Source: an uncultured Litoreibacter sp. (GTDB lineage Bacteria; Pseudomonadota; Alphaproteobacteria; Rhodobacterales; Rhodobacteraceae). From it: DNA of 5,011 nucleotides. Location: assembly GCA_937928335.1 (NCBI GenBank), contig CALFWN010000170.1, positions 1 through 5,011 of the forward strand, read 5' to 3'. Numbering within the stretch: the stretch's first letter is position 1; every line of letters starts with the position of its first letter. Made by a program: the position numbers and the translations under genes. Below the pieces are notes generated by a model, which was given only the letters and a program-made list of their open reading frames with translations, did no database searches and was not told the origin of the DNA. Shown here piece after piece: positions 1 to 5,011 of the stretch.

Positions 1-44
1 GTATCCGCGCGGCACAGGTGTATGCGAGTGAGCTGCTTAAATGA
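1..44 (+). CDS. C-terminal end of an upstream gene (partial, unknown product)
   Basis: Read from base 3, this frame gives IRAAQVYASELLK and then TGA at 42-44. The composition (helical, Ala/Leu/Glu-rich, G/C-rich third positions) resembles the end of a real protein. The TGA overlaps the ATG of the next gene as ATGA (41-44), the usual arrangement of translationally coupled genes in an operon. Only 13 codons are visible, so no function can be assigned. It could be a chance open stretch, but the exact ATGA overlap supports a real gene end. Confidence 0.45.
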   Translation, partial: IRAAQVYASELLK

Positions 45-1072
45 CCGATCTGCCTTCATCCGACCTCCGGCACCACCACAGGCTGGGCGTGTTTCATGCC
101 GAGGCGTTTCGCGTCATAAACGGCGTGCATCATGGGGAGGCCATTGGCTCAAACACCCCGCCATGTCTGGGCGACACCTACATGTTGAATACAAAAGCCC
201 AGCTTTGCGAGCTTGGCCTGCACAAGAAATCATCTGACAACCGCAAACTGATTTTCGCCGTCTCGCCCGGCTGCGCGCTTGAACCCACGGGCACCGCCGC
301 ACTCTTGTCATCGCGTCTGACATTCATGACCCAGATCGGCGTCACAATCGAGGTTTTCTTGATCGCCTGCACCGTGCTGGCGCAGGATCGGCCCACGCCG
401 CACGTCTATCTCTACGCCACAACCCCGATTGCGCCCGCGACGGCCTATACATTGATCAAGATCGAAACCAGCCCGCGCAACCTGCCCTTTGCCCAGCTGT
501 CAGGCATGTCCTTTGGGCGCGGCACCCGCGTCACGCTGGCCAGCGGCGTTCAGCGCCAGGTCGAAAAGTTGAGCCCCGGCATCCGCGTGCTGACCCGCGA
601 TAACGGCCCGCAGCCCATCAAATGGGTCGGCAAACGCACCGTTCAGGCCGTGGGCGCCTTTGCCCCGGTGGTGATTTCCCAGGACGCGTTGGGCAATACA
701 GAGGACCTGACCCTCAGCCAGCAGCATCGCATGATGATCTCGGACTGGCGCGCCGAGGTCATGATAGGGTCAAAGGATGTGCTGATCCGCGCCGCCGATC
801 TGGTCAATGGCAGCACGATCTACATCCGCTCCGGCGGTTTCGTCGAATACACCCAGCTGGTCTTTGACGACCACCAGATCATCTATGCCGAGGGCATCCC
901 GGCCGAGAGCCTTCATATGACGCAAGACCTGCTTGGGCAGATGCCATCTGATGTGGCCCATGAGGTGCTGCGCGCTTTTCCGGACCTGCCGGGGTCTTCC
1001 CAGAAACCCAGCCGCATCCCGCTGGACACAGTCGATGCCGTCAATCTGCTGCGCCAGACCGGACGGTTTTGA
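41..1072 (+). CDS. Hint-domain (Hedgehog/intein-type, Hint_2) protein
   Basis: The product is 343 aa. Residues about 15-145 form an N-terminal region (FAVSPGCALEPTGTAALL, HVYLYATTPIAP) of the kind that precedes Hint domains in Rhodobacteraceae. The Hint fold follows from about 155 to 295: block A at 156-165 (MSFGRGTRVT), a PGIRVLTRDNGPQPIKWVG stretch at 179-197, the SxxHR block at 226-230 with His229, and the closing FDDHQIIYAEGIPAESL at 275-291. Hint domains in inteins and Hedgehog proteins carry out autoprocessing through an N-terminal Cys or Ser. Here the block-A position usually held by Cys is Ser157, and no downstream extein-like partner is visible, so autocatalysis is uncertain. There is no clear signal peptide or membrane segment. 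The start at 41 is the first ATG after in-frame stops at 29 and 38 and overlaps the upstream stop (ATGA), so coupling rather than a strong ribosome site probably drives initiation. The physiological role is unknown. The domain call is firm; the activity is not. Confidence 0.85.
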   Translation: MTDLPSSDLRHHHRLGVFHAEAFRVINGVHHGEAIGSNTPPCLGDTYMLNTKAQLCELGLHKKSSDNRKLIFAVSPGCALEPTGTAALLSSRLTFMTQIGVTIEVFLIACTVLAQDRPTPHVYLYATTPIAPATAYTLIKIETSPRNLPFAQLSGMSFGRGTRVTLASGVQRQVEKLSPGIRVLTRDNGPQPIKWVGKRTVQAVGAFAPVVISQDALGNTEDLTLSQQHRMMISDWRAEVMIGSKDVLIRAADLVNGSTIYIRSGGFVEYTQLVFDDHQIIYAEGIPAESLHMTQDLLGQMPSDVAHEVLRAFPDLPGSSQKPSRIPLDTVDAVNLLRQTGRF

Positions 1073-1095
1073 GCGGCCTCAGGGCGCGGCTGTGA

Positions 1096-1124
1096 TTGCA
1101 CTGCCCGAGGTGTGCCTCTATACG
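1096..1124 (+). promoter_or_regulatory. Candidate sigma70-type promoter for prfC
   Basis: TTGCAC (1096-1101) and TATACG (1119-1124) are separated by exactly 17 bases. The -10 element matches TATAAT at 4 of 6 positions; the -35 matches only at TTG. Counting 6-7 bases past the -10 puts the start of transcription at about 1130-1132, at or next to the prfC ATG at 1132. Without expression data this remains a pattern match. Confidence 0.45.
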
Positions 1125-1131
1125 CGGCCCC

Positions 1132-2739
1132 ATGCTAGATCGCGCCTCAAACCAACCCGTACTGCCGCCCGAGATTGCGCGGCGCAGGACCTTCGCCATC
1201 ATCTCTCACCCCGATGCAGGCAAGACCACATTGACCGAGAAATTTCTGCTTTACGGCGGGGCCATTCAGATGGCCGGTCAGGTCCGGGCCAAGGGCGAGG
1301 CGCGGCGCACGCGCTCTGACTTCATGCAGATGGAGAAAGATCGTGGCATCTCCGTCTCCGCTTCCGCCATGTCCTTCGACTACGAGACCTACCGTTTCAA
1401 TCTCGTCGACACGCCCGGCCACTCCGATTTCTCGGAAGACACCTATCGCACGCTGACCGCCGTAGACGCAGCCGTGATGGTGATTGACGGAGCCAAGGGT
1501 GTGGAGAGCCAGACCCAGAAATTGTTCGAGGTTTGCCGCCTGCGCGACCTTCCGATCTTGACCTTTTGCAACAAAATGGACCGTGAAAGCCGCGATACCT
1601 TCGAAATTATTGACGAAATCCAGGAAAACCTTGCGATTGACGTCACACCCGCCTCCTGGCCCATCGGGGTGGGCCGCGACTTCATGGGGTGCTACGATCT
1701 GCTGCGCGACCGGCTGGAATTGATGGACCGCGCTGATCGCAACAAAGTCGCCGAAAGCATTGAAATCTCGGGGTTGGATGACCCCAAACTGGCCGAGCAT
1801 GTGCCCGCCGCGCTTCTGGAGAAATTCCTCGAAGAGATCGAGATGGCGAAGGAGCTTTTGCCCGAGCTGGACCACCAGGCGCTGCTCGATGGCACTATGA
1901 CCCCGATCTGGTTCGGCTCTGCGATCAACAGCTTTGGTGTGCAGGAACTGATGCAGGGCATTGCCAATTTCGGCCCCCAGCCTCAGCCGCAAAAAGCCGA
2001 ACCGCGCCAGATCGCGCCAGAAGAAAGCAAGGTCGCTGGTTTCGTGTTCAAAGTGCAGGCCAATATGGACCCCAAACACCGCGACCGCGTGGCCTTCGTG
2101 CGGCTGGCCTCGGGCCATTTCAAACGCGGGATGAAGCTGACCCATGTGCGCGAGAAAAAGCAGATGGCCATTTCCAACCCGGTGCTGTTTCTCGCCTCCG
2201 ACCGTGAACTGGCAGAAGAGGCATGGGCGGGTGACATCATGGGCATCCCCAACCACGGCCAATTACGCATTGGCGATACGCTGACCGAAGGCGAAGCACT
2301 GCGCGTCGCAGGCATCCCCTCTTTCGCGCCGGAGCTGTTGCAGACCTGCCGCGCGGGCGACCCGTTAAAGGCCAAACATCTTGAGAAAGCCCTGATGCAA
2401 TTTGCCGAAGAAGGCGCGGCCAAAGTGTTCAAACCCGCCTTCGGCTCCGGCTTCATCGTGGGCGTCGTGGGCGCGCTGCAATTCGAGGTTCTGGCCAGTC
2501 GGATAGAGCTGGAATACGGCCTGCCCGTCCGCTTTGAGGCGTCCCAATTCACCTCTGCCCGCTGGGCCACCGGCCCGAAAGACGCGTTGGACAAGTTTAT
2601 CGCGGCAAATCAACAACATATCAGCCATGACAATGACGGCGACGTGGTCTTCCTGACCCGCCTGCAATGGGATATCGACCGGGTTGTGCGCGACTATCCC
2701 GACGTGACCCTGTCTGCGACCAAAGAGATGATGGTGTAA
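1132..2739 (+). CDS. prfC: Peptide chain release factor 3 (RF3), translational GTPase
   Basis: The product is 535 aa, close to the roughly 530 aa usual for RF3. RF3 is a cytosolic GTPase that recycles class I release factors RF1 and RF2 from the ribosome after peptide release. GTPase motifs in order: G1 SHPDAGKT (25-32), G2/switch I RGISVSAS (71-78, with Ser as in other RF3s where EF-G has Thr), G3 DTPGH (93-97), G4 NKMD (147-150) and G5 GSA (about 262-264). The RF3-specific run SEDTYRTLTAVD (101-112) separates it from EF-G and LepA. Domains II and III follow, including FIVGVVGALQFEVL near the C-terminus. I chose ATG 1132 because MLDRASNQPVLPPEIARRRTFAIISHP fits the family N-terminus; an in-frame TTG at 1096 would add 12 unlike residues. 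No Shine-Dalgarno precedes 1132 (upstream bases CGCGGCCCC), which fits a leaderless mRNA from the promoter just upstream. No terminator lies between this gene and the small ORF 70 bases downstream. Confidence 0.97.
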   Translation: MLDRASNQPVLPPEIARRRTFAIISHPDAGKTTLTEKFLLYGGAIQMAGQVRAKGEARRTRSDFMQMEKDRGISVSASAMSFDYETYRFNLVDTPGHSDFSEDTYRTLTAVDAAVMVIDGAKGVESQTQKLFEVCRLRDLPILTFCNKMDRESRDTFEIIDEIQENLAIDVTPASWPIGVGRDFMGCYDLLRDRLELMDRADRNKVAESIEISGLDDPKLAEHVPAALLEKFLEEIEMAKELLPELDHQALLDGTMTPIWFGSAINSFGVQELMQGIANFGPQPQPQKAEPRQIAPEESKVAGFVFKVQANMDPKHRDRVAFVRLASGHFKRGMKLTHVREKKQMAISNPVLFLASDRELAEEAWAGDIMGIPNHGQLRIGDTLTEGEALRVAGIPSFAPELLQTCRAGDPLKAKHLEKALMQFAEEGAAKVFKPAFGSGFIVGVVGALQFEVLASRIELEYGLPVRFEASQFTSARWATGPKDALDKFIAANQQHISHDNDGDVVFLTRLQWDIDRVVRDYPDVTLSATKEMMV

Positions 2740-2764
2740 CCGGCGGTTAACTGAACTTGCCTAC

Positions 2765-2800
2765 CCTCCCCACACCGCGACACTTCGCGGAGCAAGGAGG
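2765..2800 (+). other. Possible RNA fold masking the microprotein ribosome binding site
   Basis: A perfect 6-bp hairpin, CCGCGA (2775-2780) and TCGCGG (2785-2790) with a CACT loop, sits just 5' of the ribosome binding site. CCTCC at 2765-2769 can pair with GGAGG at 2796-2800, enclosing that hairpin through a symmetric 5x5 internal loop. The outer helix would hide the Shine-Dalgarno. The base pairing is seen directly; any regulatory role, such as temperature or ligand control, is inference. Confidence 0.35.
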
Positions 2801-2803
2801 TGA
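2794..2803 (+). promoter_or_regulatory. Near-perfect Shine-Dalgarno for the microprotein
   Basis: AAGGAGGTGA is complementary to the 3' end of 16S rRNA over ten bases, much stronger than the site of any other gene here. GGAGG ends 9 bases before the TTG at 2810, a workable spacing. A GTG at 2806 is also within reach, but it opens only GTG ATT GAG TGA (2806-2817), which overlaps the TTG start. This strength decides the start of the small ORF. Confidence 0.75.
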
Positions 2804-2809
2804 GAGTGA

Positions 2810-2890
2810 TTGAGTGAAAATCACTATCGGTGGGCCATGATCGCGTTGACGGCAGTTGGCGTGATCATAGCGGCCTACCAGCTCTTCTAG
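2810..2890 (+). CDS. Single-pass membrane microprotein, 26 aa, TTG start
   Basis: The ORF runs from TTG to TAG and reads M-SENHYRW, then AMIALTAVGVIIAAYQLF. Residues about 8-26 form one uninterrupted hydrophobic helix long enough to cross the membrane, with a short polar N-terminus carrying Glu, His and Arg and almost nothing after the helix. An in-frame TGA at 2807-2809 rules out an upstream start, and the only other start-like codon is the internal ATG at 2837, which would cut into the helix. The very strong Shine-Dalgarno is well placed for the TTG, and an intrinsic terminator begins 22 bases after the stop, so the unit is framed like a real short gene. It may be read through from prfC (70 bases upstream, no terminator between) or from its own undetected promoter. 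I do not recognise a family. Small membrane proteins of this shape often attach to larger membrane complexes, but no partner is visible here. Confidence 0.65.
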   Translation: MSENHYRWAMIALTAVGVIIAAYQLF

Positions 2891-2912
2891 GGCGATCAGC
2901 CTGAAAAAGAGT

Positions 2913-2948
2913 GGCCCCGCCAAGTCACACCTTGGCGGGGCCTGTTTT
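2913..2948 (+). terminator. Rho-independent terminator after prfC and the microprotein
   Basis: GGCCCCGCCAAG (2913-2924) and CTTGGCGGGGCC (2931-2942) form a perfect 12-bp GC-rich stem with a 6-base loop (TCACAC), followed by TGTTTT (2943-2948). The bases 5' of the stem, CTGAAAAAGA, would give a T-rich tail on the opposite strand, so the element could work in both directions. It separates the prfC/microprotein unit from the papain-like gene downstream. Confidence 0.9.
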
Positions 2949-3100
2949 CGGAGGTGATTGCTCGCGAAAACCACTACATCCCGAATATAGTCAAAACCTT
3001 ACCCATTCGCAAACCCCTCCTCCCAAATATGGTTAACGCCTCACCTGCCGCGCACAGCCATGTGAAAACGGTTACATCCACGTTGCGATAGCGTACCCGC
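2949..3100 (+). other. Noncoding leader upstream of the papain-like gene
   Basis: No convincing gene is seen here. Base use turns A/T-richer with runs of C, unlike the flanking genes. It contains a second GGAGGTGATTG (2950-2960) with no good ORF behind it, a -10-like TATAGT at 2986-2991 without a clear -35 at 16-18 bases, and ATGGTTAA at 3029-3036. A GTG at 2954 opens 45 codons to TAG 3089, but its composition is not protein-like beyond the first few residues. Transcription of the downstream gene most likely starts somewhere in this stretch. Confidence 0.5.
3029..3036 (-). promoter_or_regulatory. Possible CtrA half-site
   Basis: The minus strand reads TTAACCAT, the 8-base half-site form known for the alphaproteobacterial cell-cycle/motility regulator CtrA. 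The full TTAA-N7-TTAA pattern is absent: the second half reads TGGG. It lies 64 bases before the papain-like gene. An 8-base match can arise by chance. Confidence 0.2.
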
Positions 3101-3850
3101 ATGAACAGTGTCACCGCCCGCCTTGGCCGCGGCATCGCCGCCTATCTGGAACGCCCCTCCGGCGACTACATGCCGTTCTCGGTCACCAACCAGCGGATGC
3201 TTTGCGCCACTTTGCTCCCCGGCGACGTGCTGCTGGTCGAGGGCAATACCCGCGCCTCCAAGGCGATCAAATATCTCACCAATTCCACCTGGTCCCATGC
3301 TGCGCTGTTTGTCGGCGAACATCCCGAGGGCTCGCTGATCGAGGCCGATCTGCAGAAGGGCGTGACCCATGTGCCGCTCACCAAATATGATCAGTTCAAC
3401 ACCCGCATCTGCCGCCCCGTGGGGTTGACGCAGGATGATATGGACGGGGTGATCTCCCATATGAAACAAAGCCTTGGCCGGGTCTATGATCTGAAAAACA
3501 TCGTCGATCTCGCCCGCTACCTGCTGCCCCAGCCGCCCGTACCACGCCGCTTCCGCCGCCGGATGCTGGCGCTGGGTTCAGGCGATCCGACCCGCGCCAT
3601 CTGCTCCTCGCTCATCGCCGAGGCGTTTCAGAAAGTGGCCTACCCGATCCTGCCCACCGTCGAGGCCGGCGCCCACCCCGATCAGGCCGACGAGATCCTG
3701 CATATCCGCCACCATTCGCTGTTCACGCCCCGCGATTTCGACCTGTCGCCCTATTTCAAAGTGGTCAAGCCGACCATCGAGGCGGGCTTTGATCACCACA
3801 ATCTGACCTGGAATCACTTATCGTTTCCGGATAGTGGCCAATCTGCCTGA
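3101..3850 (+). CDS. YiiX/YebB-like permuted papain-fold protein (NlpC/P60 superfamily)
   Basis: The product is 249 aa. LLPGDVLLVEGNTRASKAI (38-56) and NSTWSHAALFVGE (61-73) match the N-terminal part of the YiiX-like, circularly permuted NlpC/P60 fold, where the catalytic His comes before the Cys: here His66, with Glu82 in SLIEAD as the probable third polar residue. GRVYDLKNIVDLARYLLP (126-143) is the conserved middle segment, and RAICSSLIAEAFQ (165-177) carries the likely nucleophile Cys168. The His-then-Cys order and intact residues suggest an active cysteine hydrolase or acyltransferase; permuted members are thought to act on amide or ester bonds of lipids or peptides, but the substrate here is unknown. 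No signal peptide or membrane helix is evident, so it is probably cytosolic. ATG 3101 is the first ATG after the in-frame TAG at 3089 and lacks a Shine-Dalgarno (upstream bases AGCGTACCCGC). A terminator upstream and a promoter downstream suggest a single-gene unit. Confidence 0.85.
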   Translation: MNSVTARLGRGIAAYLERPSGDYMPFSVTNQRMLCATLLPGDVLLVEGNTRASKAIKYLTNSTWSHAALFVGEHPEGSLIEADLQKGVTHVPLTKYDQFNTRICRPVGLTQDDMDGVISHMKQSLGRVYDLKNIVDLARYLLPQPPVPRRFRRRMLALGSGDPTRAICSSLIAEAFQKVAYPILPTVEAGAHPDQADEILHIRHHSLFTPRDFDLSPYFKVVKPTIEAGFDHHNLTWNHLSFPDSGQSA

Positions 3851-3875
3851 AAAACCCACCATTCGCGCTGGCTGA

Positions 3876-3904
3876 TTGACCCTAAGGCCCAACTGCACTA
3901 AACG
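3876..3904 (+). promoter_or_regulatory. Candidate sigma70-type promoter for the DEAD-box helicase
   Basis: TTGACC (3876-3881) matches the -35 consensus at 5 of 6 positions and is followed after exactly 17 bases by TAAACG (3899-3904), a weak -10 (3 of 6). Strong -35 and loose -10 elements are common in alphaproteobacteria. The predicted start of transcription, about 3911, falls on the first base before the first leader hairpin, leaving a 5' leader of about 94 bases. Confidence 0.55.
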
Positions 3905-3911
3905 CAGCTTA

Positions 3912-3989
3912 CCTGTGGAAAAACGTCCACAGGACGACGCAGGGACGCGTTGGAACCTGCGTCCCAAATCACTGCAGCATCGCGCTGCA
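3912..3989 (+). other. Structured 5' leader: three tandem perfect hairpins
   Basis: Hairpin 1: CCTGTGGA (3912-3919) with TCCACAGG (3926-3933), loop of 6. Hairpin 2: GGGACGC (3942-3948) with GCGTCCC (3959-3965), loop of 10. Hairpin 3: TGCAGC (3973-3978) with GCTGCA (3984-3989), loop of 5. All stems are without mismatch and fill most of the gap between the candidate promoter and the helicase ATG. None is followed by a T-run, so they are not ordinary terminators. A structured leader would suit control of an RNA helicase mRNA by folding, for example by cold or by the helicase itself, but that is inference. Hairpin 1 could instead be a DNA operator. Confidence 0.55.
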
Positions 3990-4004
3990 CCTATTTGGAA
4001 ACAC

Positions 4005-5011
4005 ATGACAAAATTTACAGACCTGAAATTGCACGCAAAGGTGCTCAAAGCCATCGACGAGGTCGGCTATACAGAGCCCACCCCAATTCAGGCCGGCGCG
4101 ATCCCGCCCGCGCTTGAGGGCCGTGACGTGCTCGGCATCGCGCAGACCGGCACTGGAAAAACCGCCAGTTTCACCCTGCCGATGATCACCATGCTCAACC
4201 GGGGCCGCGCCCGCGCCCGGATGCCGCGCAGCCTTGTGCTGGCCCCCACCCGCGAGCTGGCCGCGCAAGTGGCCGAAAACTTCGACCTCTACGCAAAATA
4301 CACCAAGCTCACCAAGGCGCTGCTGATCGGCGGCGTTTCGTTCAAAGAGCAAGACCAGCTGATCGACAAAGGCGTCGACGTGCTGATCGCCACCCCCGGC
4401 CGTCTGCTTGACCATTTCGAGCGCGGCAAGCTGATCCTGACCGATGTGAAAGTCATGGTGGTGGACGAGGCTGACCGGATGCTCGACATGGGCTTCATCC
4501 CCGATATCGAGCGCATTTTTGGTCTGACCCCCTTCACCCGCCAGACGCTGTTCTTCTCCGCCACAATGGCGCCAGAGATCGAGCGGATCACCAATACTTT
4601 CCTGTCCAACCCCTCCCGCGTTGAGGTCGCCCGTCAGGCAACAACCTCCGAGACAATCACCCAGCTGGTCTATGAAATCCCCGCCGCAGGCCGCGACACG
4701 GGCAAGAAGAAACGTGACTTCCTGCGCCAACTCATTGATCAGGAAGGCGAAAAAGTGACCAACGGCATCATCTTCTGCAACCGCAAGGTAGATGTGGACA
4801 CGGTCGCCAAGTCTTTGAAAAAGCATGGCCATGATGCCGAGCCGATACATGGCGATCTGGATCAATCCTACCGCACGCGCACGCTTGAAGGCTTCCGCGA
4901 CGGGAAACTGCGCTTCCTCGTGGCCTCCGATGTGGCCGCGCGCGGGCTCGATATTCCCAATGTGAGCCATGTGTTCAACTTCGATGTGCCCAGCCATTCC
5001 GAGGATTACGT
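4005..5011 (+). CDS. DEAD-box ATP-dependent RNA helicase, RhlE-like (3' truncated by window)
   Basis: 335 codons are visible, with no stop before the window edge. Motifs in order: Q motif with F4 and PTPIQ (25-29), motif I AQTGTGKT (46-53), Ia PTRELA (81-86), GG (109-110), Ib TPGR (130-133), II DEAD (154-157), III SAT (185-187), then in the second RecA-like domain IV GIIFCNRK and V ASDVAARGLDI. The window ends at SHSEDYV, just before the expected motif VI HRIGRTGR. The order and sequence resemble RhlE-type helicases, which unwind short RNA duplexes in ribosome assembly or RNA decay and act in the cytosol; the exact subgroup depends on the missing C-terminal tail. ATG 4005 places the Q-motif Phe at residue 4, normal for the family, with a weak GGAA at 3997-4000. 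The gene follows its own candidate promoter and a leader with three hairpins. Confidence 0.95.
   Translation, partial: MTKFTDLKLHAKVLKAIDEVGYTEPTPIQAGAIPPALEGRDVLGIAQTGTGKTASFTLPMITMLNRGRARARMPRSLVLAPTRELAAQVAENFDLYAKYTKLTKALLIGGVSFKEQDQLIDKGVDVLIATPGRLLDHFERGKLILTDVKVMVVDEADRMLDMGFIPDIERIFGLTPFTRQTLFFSATMAPEIERITNTFLSNPSRVEVARQATTSETITQLVYEIPAAGRDTGKKKRDFLRQLIDQEGEKVTNGIIFCNRKVDVDTVAKSLKKHGHDAEPIHGDLDQSYRTRTLEGFRDGKLRFLVASDVAARGLDIPNVSHVFNFDVPSHSEDY

Noticed and set aside
22..237. 71-codon frame from ATG 22 overlapping the Hint gene
   Set aside because: Its Arg/Pro-rich product lies in another frame of the well-supported Hint protein and lacks any domain or ribosome site.
1096..1131. Longer prfC from TTG 1096
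   Set aside because: The 12 added residues (MHCPRCASIRGP) are unlike RF3 N-termini, there is no ribosome binding site, and the TTG fits better as a -35 element.
1147..2262. Minus-strand open frame of 371 codons opposite prfC
   Set aside because: It is a shadow of the certain RF3 gene, with no recognisable domain and a composition rich in His, Gly and Phe mirrored from prfC codons.
2747..2974. Minus-strand open frame of 75 codons in the gap after prfC
   Set aside because: It runs straight through the 12-bp terminator stem and opposite the microprotein, and its product has no protein-like pattern.
2986..2991. TATAGT as the -10 of a promoter for the papain-like gene
   Set aside because: It is 5 of 6 to consensus, but no -35-like sequence lies 16-18 bases upstream (TTGCTC is 22 bases away), so I did not list it as a promoter.
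2954..3091. GTG-started + strand frame of 45 codons after the terminator
   Set aside because: The GTG overlaps the Shine-Dalgarno-like GGAGG itself, leaving no spacing, and the product beyond ENHY has no domain or codon signature of a gene.
3969..4997. Minus-strand open frame of 342 codons opposite the helicase
   Set aside because: The + strand has every DEAD-box motif in order. The antisense frame is Gly/His/Ala-rich low-information sequence, as expected opposite G/C-rich third codon positions.

Overview
The window (about 60% GC by eye) most likely comes from an alphaproteobacterium of the Rhodobacteraceae/Roseobacter type. The basis is protein character: a Hint_2-type protein typical of that family, an RF3 with the N-terminus familiar from roseobacters, and G/C-rich third codon positions that leave long antisense shadow frames. 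This is recognition, not a search result. All supported genes lie on the + strand.

Layout: (1) bases 1-44 hold what looks like the last codons of an upstream gene, whose TGA overlaps the next ATG as ATGA. (2) 41-1072 is a Hint-domain protein of 343 aa with Ser in place of the usual block-A Cys. (3) A 59-base gap carries a candidate promoter placed so that the mRNA of the next gene would start at or next to its ATG. (4) 1132-2739 is prfC, peptide chain release factor 3, complete with all GTPase motifs. (5) The 361-base gap 2740-3100 is not empty. It holds a perfect Shine-Dalgarno sequence, a TTG-started 26-codon ORF for a single-pass membrane microprotein, a perfect 12-bp terminator hairpin and about 150 bases of noncoding leader. 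(6) 3101-3850 is a YiiX/YebB-like permuted papain-fold (NlpC/P60 superfamily) protein. (7) 3851-4004 holds a good candidate promoter followed by three consecutive perfect hairpins, forming a structured 5' leader. (8) 4005 to the window edge is a DEAD-box RNA helicase, truncated just before motif VI.

The genes do not form an obvious single pathway. prfC and the helicase both belong to translation and RNA metabolism, and each appears to have its own promoter. The Hint protein and the papain-like protein are probably independent functions. I see no mobile element, CRISPR array, tRNA or rRNA. The most notable points are the unannotated microprotein with its very strong ribosome binding site, the probable leaderless start of prfC, and the three-hairpin leader of the helicase gene. 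I found no convincing evidence of a wholly new multi-gene system.
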